NCBI GenBank assembly: GCA_019751875.1
Contig: JAIEMV010000012.1
Location: forward strand, 1 to 64,000
Reading direction: 5' to 3'
From: Hyphomicrobium sp.
GTDB lineage: Bacteria; Pseudomonadota; Alphaproteobacteria; Rhizobiales; Hyphomicrobiaceae
DNA length: 64,000 nt
Both the position numbers and the translations under genes were made by a program. Below, one piece after another: positions 53,956 through 64,000 of the stretch. A model generated the notes under the pieces. It did not search any database, was not told the DNA's origin, and saw only the letters and a program-made list of their open reading frames with translations. The stretch's first letter is position 1, and the number at the start of each line of letters is the position of its first letter.

Positions 53956-54072
53956 AATGCCAGTCCTCATGCCCACGGACATCATGTCCGCCGTCGAACA
54001 ATGACGTGTTATGACTAATGCGAGGTTAAGGCCTGAGGCGTGAAGTCGGGTCGAATGGCCAGCGGTAAAGGC

Positions 54073-54462
54073 TCAGCGCAGGCTTGTGGCCGAGCCTGCC
54101 GCCGGGCCCAACGCCAGATCATCCTTGGTGCCGATGCCAGCATTCAAATGGTGAAACGTGCCCACCAGACACGGCCCTGGTCGCGTCTCGCCTGACGCCC
54201 GGTGCCGGATGAGGGCAACGCAGCCGGCAGAATTGATCTTGCGAACGCTTCCGGTCTCCAGCGCGTTAGGCTTTGTCCGAGTCTGGGATGATGCAGCCAA
54301 ACTCGGTCGGCTGCCGTCCTCGACGCCCGTGACCGCCATGTTGATTAGGCTCCAGAAGCCGACCAGATGCCAGAACACGATCCCCGCAATGAAGCCGCCG
54401 CCCGCCCACAGCATGGGCATACGTCCTGGCCAGCCACTGGATGCGCGTGCGCCTCGAATCAT
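54073..54462 (-). CDS. Small membrane-anchored hypothetical protein
   Basis: A 129-residue protein with one hydrophobic segment (MLWAGGGFIAGIVFWHLVGF, about residues 17–36) followed by a polar tail. The tail holds VRKINSAGCVALIRHRASG and ends LALGPAAGSATSLR. No family was recognised. It lies 95 nt downstream of the RNase T2 gene on the same strand. The start could be the ATG at 54462 or one closer to the hydrophobic segment. Confidence 0.55.
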   Translation of the reverse strand: MIRGARASSGWPGRMPMLWAGGGFIAGIVFWHLVGFWSLINMAVTGVEDGSRPSLAASSQTRTKPNALETGSVRKINSAGCVALIRHRASGETRPGPCLVGTFHHLNAGIGTKDDLALGPAAGSATSLR

Positions 54463-54557
54463 GTGGCGAGTGTGAAGCGTCTAGCCGTGACGCGACAAGT
54501 GCGCGTTCGGCCCATGACGCTAAACCGGCACCCTCTCCACAATACGCTTTGTCTGCC

Positions 54558-55334
54558 TCAGCGCGGGCCGGGCAGAGGCGATGGCCGCGGAGTGGCCTGC
54601 ACGCCCTCCTCCCTTCTCGTCGAGCGTACGGGTGGCACCGCGATTTCGCTCGCCGAACATAGTTTTCGCTCAGCTTCGTTTTGCCCGCACGCGATGGGTT
54701 TGCCGTCCTTTGAAAAACAGATGCGGATTTCGCTGAGCCGCGCCCGGTTGCCACGCCCGCACGCCACCGCGATGTGCTCCGGCCTGAGGCCCGGATTGGC
54801 TGCCACGAACGCCCGCTTGACATCCCGCGGCTCAAAGTACTGCGTCTCGAATGGATTGACGAAGTCGGCGGGGATGCGAATTGACGTGAACAACTGTCGC
54901 GACAGTTGGAAGTAGCCTTGCACGTCGAGTCCCGAGCACGTTCCATGTTTGCGGTATTCGTGGATGACCAGTCCACGGCTCGGCATGATGTCCAGCATCC
55001 CACTGATGACCGCATCAGGAACGAATGGTCGCCGCGGTGTCCGGCAATCCTGTGGCCAGCCCTTGGTGTACTGAGGCCATAAGCCATGCAGCACGAACGC
55101 GTAGCGCTTGCCGTCGCTTCGGTTGCACTGAAAGTCGTCGTCAGCGGCCTCCGGCAGCGAGCAATGCGTCGGGCTCCACGACAGGACCAGCGCATAGTAA
55201 TCGAACTTGCCGGCGACATGTTCGCGGGTGTCGCGCCCGCTGTCGTCCCAACGCAGTTGAGCCCACGCCGCGCCCGCCGTCAAAAGGGCAGCAGCACCTG
55301 CAAGAAGTGCAGTTCGGATAGGACGGGATGACAT
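54558..55334 (-). CDS. Secreted ribonuclease T2
   Basis: A 258-residue exported endoribonuclease of the T2 family, cutting RNA through 2',3'-cyclic phosphates. The signal peptide (ALLAGAAALLTAGAAWA) precedes YYALVLSWSPTHC. The two catalytic segments are FVLHGLWPQY (CAS I, His) and EYRKHGTC (CAS II, Glu/Lys/His). Six or more cysteines suit the family's disulfides. It should act in the periplasm or outside the cell. The ATG at 55334 starts a proper signal peptide. Confidence 0.92.
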   Translation of the reverse strand: MSSRPIRTALLAGAAALLTAGAAWAQLRWDDSGRDTREHVAGKFDYYALVLSWSPTHCSLPEAADDDFQCNRSDGKRYAFVLHGLWPQYTKGWPQDCRTPRRPFVPDAVISGMLDIMPSRGLVIHEYRKHGTCSGLDVQGYFQLSRQLFTSIRIPADFVNPFETQYFEPRDVKRAFVAANPGLRPEHIAVACGRGNRARLSEIRICFSKDGKPIACGQNEAERKLCSASEIAVPPVRSTRREEGVQATPRPSPLPGPR

Positions 55335-55424
55335 CGGCACGAGGCGGTGCTCCTTCAAGCGGCGCGGCACAGTAGCGGGGCGGCGCAAGAGCGCAAGAAT
55401 TGCCCGGCGGAAGCCGCCCGTTTT

Positions 55425-56831
55425 CTATCCTTGAGAGTCGGCGAACGCCGCCAGAATACGCGCCCAACTCCGCGCCCCCTTCGTGAAGCTCGTCAGATTG
55501 TATTTTTCATTGGGGCTGTGGATGCGGTCGTCATCGAGACCGTATCCGACGAGCAGACTGTCCATGCCGAGCGCGTCCTTGAACGACGTGACGATCGGGA
55601 TCGAACCGCCGCATCCCATCAACACGGCCGGCTTGCCCCACTCCGCTTCCAGCGCCGCAGCCGCCGCACGCACCGGCGCCGAAGACGTGTCGAACCCGAC
55701 CGCCGCGCTCCCGCGCGTTCCGATGAACTCCACCGAGCAGTCCGGCGGCAGGTGCGCGCGAATGTGGTCTTGCAGCAGCTTGAGGCAGCGATCCGGATCC
55801 TGCCCCGGCACCAGTCGGCACGTGATCTTCACCGAAGCCTTCGACGGGATGACCGTTTTCGATCCCACGCCCTGGTATCCGCCGGTGATGCCGTTGAACT
55901 CCACCGTCGGACGCGCCCACAGTTGCTCGATCACGGAGCAGCCTTGTTCGCCCGCCGATCGGGTCAAGCCCACCCCGGCAAGAAAGGCATCCTCCGCCGT
56001 GCCCGACAGCGCACTCCACTGCGCCCGCTGCGCATCGGGCAACGGCACGATGCCATCGAGAAATCCCGGAATGACGATCCGGCCGCTGTCGTCATGGATG
56101 GACGCAATCGCCTTGGCCAGCGCCCGGATCGGATTCACCGCCGGACCGCCGTACATCCCCGAATGCAAATCGCGCGACGGGCCCGTCACGATCGCTTCCG
56201 TGCCCGCCAGCCCCCGCAGCATCGTGGTGATCGCCGGCGTGTCCTTGTCCCACTGACCTGTATCGCACACGAGTACCAGATCGGCTTTGAGTTCGTCGCC
56301 CGAACTCGCCAGAAACCCTGGCAGCGATGGCGATCCGCACTCTTCCTCGCCCTCGAGCATGACGGATACGGCGATCGGCAATGTACCGGCGACCTCCTTC
56401 CACGCCCGCGCCGCCTCGAAGAACGTCATCAGCTGACCTTTGTTGTCCTGCGCACCGCGCGCGATGATGACCTTGCCGTTGCCCGGTTCCTCCGCGATGC
56501 GTGGTTCGAACGGCGAACTCGTCCAAAGCTCCAAAGGGTCGGCCGGCTGCACGTCGTAATGCCCGTAAAAGAGAACATGACGCTGCCCCGGCGTCCGCGT
56601 CGGCCGATCATGGCCGACGACCATCGGATGCCCGGTCGTCTCTCGCACCGAGGCGTCGAACCCGATCTCGCGCAGGGTCGCCGCGCACCACTCCGCCGCC
56701 GTCCGGCACGACCTAGCAAACGCCGGATCGGTCGAGACACTGTCGATCCTGAGCAACTGGAACAGCCGGTCCAGTCCCGCCTCGCGGTTCTGGTCAAGTT
56801 TTTCGAGGACGGCGGGAAGATGCGAATTCAT
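55425..56831 (-). CDS. M20-family metallopeptidase (dipeptidase)
   Basis: A 468-residue M20 peptidase of the CNDP-like dipeptidase group. Zinc ligands and catalytic residues appear in [12 protein letters not shown] (His, Asp), [10 protein letters not shown] (bridging Asp), and [12 protein letters not shown] (catalytic Glu and ligand Glu). [10 protein letters not shown] lies in the lid/dimerisation domain. No signal peptide is visible, so it is cytoplasmic. The ATG at 56831 was taken. It is divergent from ppdK. The large open frame on the other strand is a GC-driven shadow. Confidence 0.92.
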   Translation of the reverse strand: MNSHLPAVLEKLDQNREAGLDRLFQLLRIDSVSTDPAFARSCRTAAEWCAATLREIGFDASVRETTGHPMVVGHDRPTRTPGQRHVLFYGHYDVQPADPLELWTSSPFEPRIAEEPGNGKVIIARGAQDNKGQLMTFFEAARAWKEVAGTLPIAVSVMLEGEEECGSPSLPGFLASSGDELKADLVLVCDTGQWDKDTPAITTMLRGLAGTEAIVTGPSRDLHSGMYGGPAVNPIRALAKAIASIHDDSGRIVIPGFLDGIVPLPDAQRAQWSALSGTAEDAFLAGVGLTRSAGEQGCSVIEQLWARPTVEFNGITGGYQGVGSKTVIPSKASVKITCRLVPGQDPDRCLKLLQDHIRAHLPPDCSVEFIGTRGSAAVGFDTSSAPVRAAAAALEAEWGKPAVLMGCGGSIPIVTSFKDALGMDSLLVGYGLDDDRIHSPNEKYNLTSFTKGARSWARILAAFADSQG

Positions 56832-57036
56832 GGTGCTCTCGCAGTGGGTGGACACGTAGGATCGGCGTAACCATTCGCGGACGCAGCTACAAGGCGGAGG
56901 AACCCCGACTTTTGCGCTGGGTTGTGACCTGCTATGCCAGCATCCTGAGGCGATGTCGCGACGCCCTGGCGTCGCGATGGTCGGGCACGCAACGTGGGGC
57001 CTGCGTGCGGGTCACATCAGCAGAAACGGGAGCGCG

Positions 57037-59724
57037 ATGCCAGCTTGGGTCTATCGGTTCGGCCCCGAACATACGGATGGCCACGCGGGTCTCACCGATG
57101 AACTCGGCGGGAAGGGCGCCAATCTTGCCGAAATGGCCCGCCTGGGCCTCCCCGTCCCTCCGGGCTTCACGATTTCCACGCGCGTCTGCCGCCACTTTTT
57201 CGCCAACGGCGAAACCCTGCCCGAGGGACTTGAAGCCGACATACGCGAAGCCGTCGCCGCCACAGGCCGCGCGACTGGCGCCACCTTTGGTGATGCCACG
57301 AACCCGCTGCTTCTTGCGGTCCGCTCGGGTGCCGCCATCTCCATGCCCGGCATGATGGACACGATTCTTAACCTCGGCCTCAACGACGTCACGGTTGAGG
57401 GTCTCGCGCGCCGCTCGGGCGACGAGCGTTTCGCCTACGACAGCTACCGGCGCTTCATCGAAATGTACGGCGACGTGGTGCTCGGTGTCGATCACGGGCT
57501 GTTTGCCGATCTCCTCGACAACTTCAAGAATCTCAACGCACTCGCTTCCGATACGGAAGTCTCCGCTGCGCAATGGCGCGATATGATCACACGCTACAAG
57601 GATGCGATCCGTTCCGAAACCGGCGCCGACTTTCCGCAGGATACGAACGAGCAGCTGTGGGGAGCCATCAACGCAGTTTTGCGTTCCTGGCACAACGAGC
57701 GCGCGGAAAGTTACCGGCGGCTGCACGCCATAGCCGAAGACATGGGCACCGCCGTGACTGTGCAGGCTATGGTGTTCGGCAATCGCGGTGAAACCTCCGC
57801 CACCGGTGTCGCCTTCACGCGCAATCCGTCGACGGGCGAAAAGGAAATCTACGGCGAATACCTGCCGAACGCGCAAGGCGAAGACATCGTCGCCGGCACG
57901 CGCACGCCGCTGCGATTGACCGAAAAGGCCAGCGTCGAATTGAAAACCAAAGAGGCCTCGCTCGAAACCGCAATGCCGCACGCATTCGCGGAACTCAAAG
58001 ATATCTTCGCCCGCCTGGAAGCGCACTACCGCGACATGCAGGACGTCGAGTTCACTATCCAGGAGAGCAAAGTCTGGATGCTCCAGACGCGGTCCGGCAA
58101 GCGCTCTGCCGAAGCCGCTTTGAAAATCGCCGTCGATCTGGTGCATGAAGAAATCATCTCGCGCGACGAAGCCGTGATGATGGTCGAGCCGGAAGCGCTG
58201 TCCCATCTCCTGCATCCGCGCATCGAACCCGACGCCAAAAAAGATCTTATCGCTCGCGGCCTCCCGGCCTCCCCCGGTGCAGCAACGGGTGAAATCGTCC
58301 TCACCTCGGACGAAGCCGAAGTGATGCGCGCCCAGGGTCGTCACGTCATTCTTGTCCGCGTCGAAACGAGCGCTGAAGACATCAATGGCATGAGCGCGTC
58401 AGTCGGCGTGTTGACACAACGCGGTGGCCTCACCAGTCATGCCGCCGTCGTCGCGCGCAGCATGGGCTTGCCCTGTATTGCCGGAGCCGGTGCGATGCGG
58501 ATCGATCTCGAAAAAGGCACCGTCCGCACGGCCACCCGCACCTTCAGTCGCGGCGACGTCATCACGATTGACGGCACCACCGGCGAAGTCCTCGCCGGCG
58601 CCGTTCCGATGAAACAGCCCGAACTGTCGGACGACTTCGCAACCCTCATTGCCTGGGCCGATACGTTCCGCGGTCTCAAGGTCCGCGCCAACGCCGATAC
58701 ACCGCGGGACACCCTTCAGGCCCGCAAACTCGGTGCCGAAGGAATTGGGCTCTGTCGCACCGAACATATGTTCTTCGACGCGTCTCGTATCCTCGCCATG
58801 CGCGAAATGATCTGCGCGAACGACGAGAAAGGCCGCCGCGCGGCGCTCGCCAAAATCCTGCCCATGCAGCGCTCGGACTTTGTCGAACTCTTCCGCATCA
58901 TGGATGGCGACCCTGTCACGATCCGTCTGCTCGACCCGCCGCTGCATGAGTTTCTGCCGCGTCACGACAGTGAACTCGAGCCGATTGCCTCGGCCCTCGG
59001 CATTACGCTGGATCGTCTCAAAACACGCATCGCCGAATTGTCTGAATTCAATCCCATGCTCGGCTTCCGCGGCTGCCGTCTTGCCATCCGCTATCCCGAA
59101 ATCACTGAAATGCAGGCGCGTGCCATATTCGAAGCCGCCATCGAGGCGGAAAAGGAACTCGGCCATCCCGTCAATCCTGAAATCATGATCCCACTCGTCG
59201 CCTATCGCCGCGAGTTCGACATCCTGGCGGACGTGATCCGCTCTACGGCTGAGAAGATCCAGGCCGATACCGGGCACCGCCTCGACTATCAGATCGGCAC
59301 GATGATCGAACTGCCGCGCGCGGCCCTGCGTGCAAAGGAATTGAGTGAAGGTCCCAACGGTGCCGAGTTCTTTTCCTTCGGCACCAACGACCTGACGCAG
59401 ACCTGCCTCGGGCTTTCGCGCGATGACGCAGCGCCCATTCTCTCCAACTACGCCGGCAAGGGGATCTTTGAGCGAGATCCGTTCGTCTCTATTGACGAAG
59501 GCGGCGTCGGTGAATTGATCCGCATCGGCGTCACGGGAGGTCGCGCCGGTCGCGCAGGTCTAAAAATTGGGATCTGCGGCGAACATGGCGGTGACGCTCA
59601 CTCCGTCGCCTTCTTCCACGAACTCGGCCTCGACTACGTCTCCTGCTCGCCCTTCCGCGTCCCGATCGCGCGGCTGGCGGCCGCACGCGCCGCCATCACC
59701 GCACGGCGCCGTGGCGCAAGCTGA
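57037..59724 (+). CDS. ppdK: Pyruvate, phosphate dikinase
   Basis: Interconverts pyruvate, ATP and phosphate with PEP, AMP and pyrophosphate, at the pyruvate/PEP branch point. The 895-residue protein has the N-terminal ATP-grasp domain (LGGKGANLAEMARLGLPVPPGF), the phosphohistidine domain (TQRGGLTSHAAVVARSMGLP) and the C-terminal PEP/pyruvate barrel, with EGIGLCRTEHMFF, GFRGCRLAIRYPEI and FGTNDLTQTCLG. The length fits the bacterial enzyme. The ATG at 57037 follows GGGAG. The frame extends upstream to 56953 without family similarity. Confidence 0.96.
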   Translation: MPAWVYRFGPEHTDGHAGLTDELGGKGANLAEMARLGLPVPPGFTISTRVCRHFFANGETLPEGLEADIREAVAATGRATGATFGDATNPLLLAVRSGAAISMPGMMDTILNLGLNDVTVEGLARRSGDERFAYDSYRRFIEMYGDVVLGVDHGLFADLLDNFKNLNALASDTEVSAAQWRDMITRYKDAIRSETGADFPQDTNEQLWGAINAVLRSWHNERAESYRRLHAIAEDMGTAVTVQAMVFGNRGETSATGVAFTRNPSTGEKEIYGEYLPNAQGEDIVAGTRTPLRLTEKASVELKTKEASLETAMPHAFAELKDIFARLEAHYRDMQDVEFTIQESKVWMLQTRSGKRSAEAALKIAVDLVHEEIISRDEAVMMVEPEALSHLLHPRIEPDAKKDLIARGLPASPGAATGEIVLTSDEAEVMRAQGRHVILVRVETSAEDINGMSASVGVLTQRGGLTSHAAVVARSMGLPCIAGAGAMRIDLEKGTVRTATRTFSRGDVITIDGTTGEVLAGAVPMKQPELSDDFATLIAWADTFRGLKVRANADTPRDTLQARKLGAEGIGLCRTEHMFFDASRILAMREMICANDEKGRRAALAKILPMQRSDFVELFRIMDGDPVTIRLLDPPLHEFLPRHDSELEPIASALGITLDRLKTRIAELSEFNPMLGFRGCRLAIRYPEITEMQARAIFEAAIEAEKELGHPVNPEIMIPLVAYRREFDILADVIRSTAEKIQADTGHRLDYQIGTMIELPRAALRAKELSEGPNGAEFFSFGTNDLTQTCLGLSRDDAAPILSNYAGKGIFERDPFVSIDEGGVGELIRIGVTGGRAGRAGLKIGICGEHGGDAHSVAFFHELGLDYVSCSPFRVPIARLAAARAAITARRRGAS

Positions 59725-59732
59725 TCTGAAGT

Positions 59733-59954
59733 TCAGAGAAGGCTGCGGTCGGGATCACCATCGTCGCCGAGACGCCGACGCGCTGGCGGCGGTCCGGGAT
59801 TCTTTGGCGTGAGGAGGATTGCGATTACGAACGGGGGAAACACGAAGCACCACGCCGCCCAAGAGGAGTAGTCTCGGTTCTTCATCGCGGCCAGCGTCCC
59901 GCCGATGACTGCCGAAACGATCGCTGTCAGTCCCCAAATGACGATATAGGTCAT
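59733..59954 (-). CDS. Small hypothetical membrane protein
   Basis: A 73-residue protein with two hydrophobic helices (YIVIWGLTAIVSAVIGG and WAAWCFVFPPFVIAILLT) and a basic, proline-rich C-terminus (KNPGPPPARRRLG). The ATG at 59954 has GGAGC 10 nt upstream. The frame to 59993 lacks a usable site. No function was recognised. It converges with ppdK, 8 nt apart. Confidence 0.6.
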   Translation of the reverse strand: MTYIVIWGLTAIVSAVIGGTLAAMKNRDYSSWAAWCFVFPPFVIAILLTPKNPGPPPARRRLGDDGDPDRSLL

Positions 59955-60092
59955 GGTGTCTTTGCTCCGCCTCGGTGGCGGTTCCTCATTCACCCGGCCA
60001 ACGGTTAGTCATGCACTTGGGTGATGATTGCGGCAAAAGCAAGCTGCCTGATCCGTTAACGCCGCCCCACCAGCTTTCGTTGCCACCCCGGC

Positions 60093-60944
60093 CTAGCTTT
60101 CAAAATCGAGCCCCAGGTCGAGCACCGAGGCCGAGTGCGTGAGGGCGCCAACGGAGATCAGGTCCACACCGCTATCCGCGATCGCGCGGACAGTCGTCAA
60201 ATTAACTCCGCCCGACGCCTCCGTGAGAACCCTGCCGTCCACCATCTTCACCGCTTTTGCGAGCGTATCCGGTGCCATGTTGTCGAGCAGCACCGCGTCA
60301 ACTTGGTGGTCCAGGACCAGCGCCAACTGATCGAGCGTATCGACCTCCACCTCGATTTTCACCATGTGCCCGGCGGAGGCGCGCGCGCGCGCGATGGCCG
60401 TCTCCACGCCACCCGCGGCGACGATGTGATTGTCCTTGATCAGGATGGCATCAAAGAGCCCCGTGCGATGGTTCTGCCCGCCCCCGCAGCGCACCGCATA
60501 CTTCTCGAAGGCGCGCAGCCCCGGCGTCGTCTTGCGCGTATCGGCAATCCCCGCCTTCGTCCCTGCAATCGCATCCACATAGCGCCGTGTCAGCGACGCG
60601 ATTCCACTCAGCCGGCCAAGATAATTCAGCGCGACCCGCTCGCCCGTGAGGATCGCGCGCGCGTTCCCCGAGATGCGCGCAACCACGTCGCCCTTATCGA
60701 CGCGATCGCCATCCGTTTTGACGCGTTCAAAGCGCACGCTCGGATCCATCGCCGCAAACGCGGCCTCGGCCAGATCCAGCCCCGCGATGACGCCTGCCTG
60801 CCGCGACGCGATCACCGCGTCGGCACGCGCATCAGCGTCAACGGTCGCATCTGTCGTGAGATCACCGGCAAGTCCCAGATCTTCCGCAAGCGCGTCCGCT
60901 ACTGCGCGCGCGACGAGCGCCTTCGGCAATCGCGGAAGGCTCAC
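60093..60944 (-). CDS. nadC: Nicotinate-nucleotide diphosphorylase (carboxylating)
   Basis: Third enzyme of de novo NAD synthesis: quinolinate plus PRPP gives nicotinate mononucleotide. The 283 residues include [20 protein letters not shown] with the substrate-binding Arg and Lys residues, [25 protein letters not shown] and [13 protein letters not shown]. It starts inside the end of nadB (4-nt overlap) and is the last gene of the nadA-nadB-nadC transcript. Confidence 0.95.
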   Translation of the reverse strand: MSLPRLPKALVARAVADALAEDLGLAGDLTTDATVDADARADAVIASRQAGVIAGLDLAEAAFAAMDPSVRFERVKTDGDRVDKGDVVARISGNARAILTGERVALNYLGRLSGIASLTRRYVDAIAGTKAGIADTRKTTPGLRAFEKYAVRCGGGQNHRTGLFDAILIKDNHIVAAGGVETAIARARASAGHMVKIEVEVDTLDQLALVLDHQVDAVLLDNMAPDTLAKAVKMVDGRVLTEASGGVNLTTVRAIADSGVDLISVGALTHSASVLDLGLDFES

Positions 60945-62629
60945 AGCGACATCTCCAGCGCCACGCGCGCCCGCCTTGGCTTAGAAAGACCCGCCTCGAT
61001 CATCTGCAGATCATCGAGTGTTACGAATGTCCTCTTTGCAAGCCGCGCCTGAGCCTCGGGATAATCGCTGCGGTAGTGCCCGCCACGGCTTTCCTTGCGG
61101 GCTAACGCTGCTGCCGCAATCAGCCGCGCCGTCAGCGCCATGTTGCCCACCACGGCATCGCCCGCAGCCTCCCGCTCGATCTCGCACAGCGCCGCCAGCG
61201 CGTGCCGCAGCCCTTTCGCCTCGCGCACAACACCCACATCTTCGCTCATGATGCGGCGGATCCGGCGCACCGCATCCGCCCGCAGGCGCATGTCGACGAC
61301 CGTTCCGCCCTTGACGAGACGAAGCTCGGCCACCGGATAGGTATGCTGGGCGGGCACGAGCGCGCGAATGTCGTCGGCGACACGCCCGCCCATTACGATC
61401 GCTTCCAAAAGCGAATTCGACGCCAGCCGGTTCGCCCCATGCAGGCCCGTCGACGCCACCTCGCCGGCCGCCCACAATCCTTCAACGCTCGAGCGCCCGT
61501 GCATGTCGGTCGCGATGCCACCCATGTGATAATGCGCCGCCGGCGCTACGGGGATCAGCTCCTTCACCGGGTCAATACCCGCCGCCTTGCAGTGGGCGAA
61601 CACGGTCGGATACGCCGTCGCGAAGCGATCACCGACGGCCTTTCGGCAATCAAGGAATGCACCGCGCCCGGCGACAATTTCTTCAAACACCCCGCGGGCC
61701 ACGATATCGCGCGGCGCCAGTTCCGCGTCGGGATGATGCCGCAGCATGAACCGCTCGCCGGCCTTGTTGACGAGCAGCGCACCTTCGCCACGCAGCGCCT
61801 CGGTTGCGAGAGGAGCGGGATCGGCACCGATATCGATCGCGGTTGGGTGGAACTGCACGAACTCCGGATCGGCGATCACCGCCCCCGCCCGCGCCGCAAA
61901 CGCGATCGCCTCCCCGCGCGCATACGCAGGGTTTGTCGTCACCGCATAAAGCCCGCCGACGCCGCCGGTTGCGAGCACTACGGCACTCGCTGGAATGAGC
62001 TCGTATGTGCCCTGGCCGCGGGTCTCGCCGCGCGCCAGCCGAACGCCGACCACGCGGCCATTCTCGATCACGAGGTCTTCCGCCTCGTGCCCCGTCAACA
62101 CGCGGATCGACGGCGTCGCCCGCGCCGCCGAAATCAGCGCCTGCATGATCGCGGCACCTGCGCGGTCCCCGGACACGCGCACGATGCGCTTGGCCGAATG
62201 CGCGGCCTCCCGCGACAACACGAAATGACCTTCCAAATCGTGGTCGAACGGCACGCCGTAGCGAAGAAGATCACGCACGCGATCCCCCGCCTCTTCCGCA
62301 ACCGTCCGCGCCACGTCCTCGTCGACGATGCCGGCACCCGCAACGATCGTGTCGTGCGCGTGCGACTGCGCCGTGTCGCCTTCGCCGACCGCGGCCGCGA
62401 TCCCGCCCTGCGCCCACACGCTCGACGCGCCTTCGCCGAGCGGCGCAGCGGCCACGATCGTCACGGGCAGCGGCGCGAGCTTTAGCGCCGTGTAAAGGCC
62501 AGCCAGTCCGGCCCCGACAATGACGATGTCGCCGGGTCCGAGCGGCGTCTCCGGCTTGGCAAAGCCGCTGAACGTTCCGTTCCGCATGATCTTGGCCCGA
62601 CTTGTTTTGGCCCCAATGATCTTAGCCAT
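60941..62629 (-). CDS. nadB: L-aspartate oxidase
   Basis: Flavoenzyme oxidising aspartate to iminoaspartate, the substrate of NadA. The 562-residue protein has the FAD site [55 protein letters not shown] and [20 protein letters not shown]. About 30 residues precede the FAD site, somewhat more than in E. coli. It lies 57 nt downstream of nadA and overlaps nadC by 4 nt. Confidence 0.95.
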   Translation of the reverse strand: MAKIIGAKTSRAKIMRNGTFSGFAKPETPLGPGDIVIVGAGLAGLYTALKLAPLPVTIVAAAPLGEGASSVWAQGGIAAAVGEGDTAQSHAHDTIVAGAGIVDEDVARTVAEEAGDRVRDLLRYGVPFDHDLEGHFVLSREAAHSAKRIVRVSGDRAGAAIMQALISAARATPSIRVLTGHEAEDLVIENGRVVGVRLARGETRGQGTYELIPASAVVLATGGVGGLYAVTTNPAYARGEAIAFAARAGAVIADPEFVQFHPTAIDIGADPAPLATEALRGEGALLVNKAGERFMLRHHPDAELAPRDIVARGVFEEIVAGRGAFLDCRKAVGDRFATAYPTVFAHCKAAGIDPVKELIPVAPAAHYHMGGIATDMHGRSSVEGLWAAGEVASTGLHGANRLASNSLLEAIVMGGRVADDIRALVPAQHTYPVAELRLVKGGTVVDMRLRADAVRRIRRIMSEDVGVVREAKGLRHALAALCEIEREAAGDAVVGNMALTARLIAAAALARKESRGGHYRSDYPEAQARLAKRTFVTLDDLQMIEAGLSKPRRARVALEMSL

Positions 62630-62686
62630 GAAACGCCACCTCGCTCACGAACCTCCAATGGGAGGCCACAGGACATCGGGATCAGA

Positions 62687-63760
62687 TCAGTGGTTGAGAT
62701 TGACCATGCGCTCCACGGCCTGGCGCGCACGTTCGGCAACGTCCGGATCGACCGTCACTTCATATTTGAGATCCCGAAGGCTCTCGTAGATGGCCTCCAG
62801 GCTGATCCGCTTCATGTGCGGGCAGAGATTGCAGGGCCGCACGAACTCCACGCCCGGCACCTCGTCGGCGACATTCGACGCCATCGAGCACTCCGTGACG
62901 AGCAGCGCCTTCTTCGGCGTGTGCGTCTTCACCCAGTTGATCATCCCGGATGTCGAGCCCGTGAAGTCGGCAACACCGATCACGTCCGGCGGGCACTCCG
63001 GATGCGCAATGATCTTCACACCCGGATTGGCATCGCGGTAGGCTTCGAGTTCTTCCGCCGTGAAGCGCTCATGAACCTCGCAATGCCCGCGCCACGCGAT
63101 GATCTCGACATCGGTCTGCGACTGCACGTATTTCGACAGGTACTCGTCGGGGATGAGCAGCACGCGCGGTGCGCCGAGGCTTTCGACGACCTTGACCGCG
63201 TTTGCGGACGTGCAGGTGATATCGCACTCGGCCTTCACCGCGGCCGATGTGTTCACGTAGGTCACGATCGGTACGCCGGGATATGCTTGCCGAAGCAGAC
63301 GAACGTCGGCCGCCGTGATCGAAGCGGCAAGCGAACATCCTGCCCTCAGGTCCGGGATCAGCACCGTCTTGTTCGGCGACAGCAGCTTCGACGTCTCCGC
63401 CATGAAGTGCACACCGGCTTGGACGATCACGTCCCCCTTCGCCTTCGCCGCCTCACGCGCCAGTTGCAAGCTGTCGCCACGGAAATCCGACACGCCGTGA
63501 AAGATCTCCGGCGTCATGTAGTTGTGCGCCAGGATCACAGCACCACGTTCTGCCTTGAGGTCGTTGATTGCCTTGACGAGCGGCGCGTACTGCACCCACT
63601 CCATCGGCGTCACGACGCGCTTCATGCGTGCGTAGATCGGAGCCAGTTCGCGTTCGAGCGCGGGCGTAAAGGTGATGCCATGGTCCGGTTTTGCGTCAGC
63701 GGCCGGACGCACTGCCGTCGCGGCAGCGGACCGGCTCAGCGGAAGGGTCACCTGCACCAT
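62687..63760 (-). CDS. nadA: Quinolinate synthase
   Basis: Condenses iminoaspartate with dihydroxyacetone phosphate, using a [4Fe-4S] cluster. The 357-residue protein has [30 protein letters not shown], and cysteine sites in [18 protein letters not shown] and [10 protein letters not shown] that can supply the three cluster ligands. The ATG at 63760 is fixed by an AGGAGG site 9 nt upstream; the ATG at 63781 would be too early. Two operator-like palindromes lie just upstream. Confidence 0.95.
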   Translation of the reverse strand: MVQVTLPLSRSAAATAVRPAADAKPDHGITFTPALERELAPIYARMKRVVTPMEWVQYAPLVKAINDLKAERGAVILAHNYMTPEIFHGVSDFRGDSLQLAREAAKAKGDVIVQAGVHFMAETSKLLSPNKTVLIPDLRAGCSLAASITAADVRLLRQAYPGVPIVTYVNTSAAVKAECDITCTSANAVKVVESLGAPRVLLIPDEYLSKYVQSQTDVEIIAWRGHCEVHERFTAEELEAYRDANPGVKIIAHPECPPDVIGVADFTGSTSGMINWVKTHTPKKALLVTECSMASNVADEVPGVEFVRPCNLCPHMKRISLEAIYESLRDLKYEVTVDPDVAERARQAVERMVNLNH

Positions 63761-63790
63761 CAACCGTATCCTCCTGATCAAAGGCGCTCA

Positions 63791-63811
63791 TTATGCTCGA
63801 TCCGAGCATAA
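63791..63811. promoter_or_regulatory. Operator candidate A upstream of nadA
   Basis: TTATGCTC-N5-GAGCATAA is a perfect 8-bp inverted repeat, 31 bp before the nadA start codon. It fits a repressor-type site overlapping the promoter or leader. Confidence 0.8.
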
Positions 63812-63852
63812 ACAAGGCCTGAGAGCATCCGGCACTTGCCGGCAGCGTTGAG

Positions 63853-63873
63853 TTATGCTCTATTCGAGCATTC
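63853..63873. promoter_or_regulatory. Operator candidate B upstream of nadA
   Basis: TTATGCTC-N5-GAGCATTC repeats site A with 6 matching arm bases, centre to centre 62 bp away (about six helical turns). The pair suggests cooperative binding of a NAD-pathway regulator. Confidence 0.75.
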
Positions 63874-64000
63874 GACTGCCTAATTTAAGTGATCGCGACC
63901 CGCTTTTCCAGTGGAATGGCGTGGCGTGACACAATTTATTCGTGATTGGCAGAATTGCGCGTCCAACGTCTGTCCACGACAGTGACAAACGCGCAGCGCG

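Noticed and set aside
55347-56870. 507-codon open frame on the plus strand opposite the M20 peptidase
   Set aside because: It is arginine-rich with no motifs, while the minus strand has all M20 metal-binding sites.

Overview
The window looks like a chromosomal segment of a high-GC alphaproteobacterium, most likely in the Hyphomicrobiales (Rhizobiales) near Hyphomicrobium or Rhodoplanes-type organisms. The main evidence is gene order: hisD–UPF0262–LMW phosphatase and maf–yacG–tRNA-Phe, hisS–hisZ–hisG with a short HisG, DUF2948, DUF992 and a nadA-nadB-nadC operon. No phylogenetic computation was possible, so the placement is inference.

Layout. (1) 1–4956 is a defence-type operon: the 3' end of a probable subtilisin-family (S8) protease gene, an OLD-family ATPase/TOPRIM nuclease, a UvrD-like helicase, and a PD-(D/E)XK (Mrr-like) nuclease with an extra helical N-terminal domain. 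The middle pair matches the GajA/GajB (Gabija) architecture. The third nuclease, and perhaps the protease, are additions. (2) 5340–17606 is housekeeping: an L,D-transpeptidase, tRNA-Phe(GAA), yacG, maf, a Crp-type regulator beside a class III adenylate cyclase, an LMW phosphatase, UPF0262, hisD, DUF2948, an RhlE-type helicase with a very long basic tail, DUF992 and murA. (3) 17714–21870 carries a secreted protein and hisS-hisZ-hisG.

(4) 21867–31182 is a compact putrescine/agmatine module: a PuuB-like oxidase, agmatinase, a PotABCD/PotFGHI-type ABC importer, a GntR/FCD regulator and a PuuA-like glutamate–polyamine ligase. The palindrome TGTGATCACA lies upstream of all of its transcription units, which suggests one local regulon run by the GntR protein. 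(5) 31186–42963 holds MarR, small secreted and membrane proteins, recQ, DUF2939, a large L,D-transpeptidase, an FrhB/BciB-like iron-sulfur flavoprotein, a membrane-fused alpha/beta hydrolase, a thioredoxin–CcdA fusion and ruvX.

(6) 43041–46884 begins with three 41-bp hairpin repeats that end on the start of a UPF0173 hydrolase gene. gatC, a secreted protein, gatA, a chorismate mutase and a small membrane protein follow. (7) 46907–56831 holds a glutathione peroxidase, two tandem glucosaminidase-like paralogues with a shared C-terminal module, hairpin repeats with compensatory changes, an SDR, a TorF-type porin whose last strand appears frameshifted, several hypotheticals, an RNase T2 and an M20 peptidase. 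(8) 57037–64000 holds ppdK, a small membrane protein, and nadC/nadB/nadA transcribed leftward behind two tandem operator-like palindromes.

No insertion sequence, CRISPR array, rRNA or prophage structural gene was recognised.
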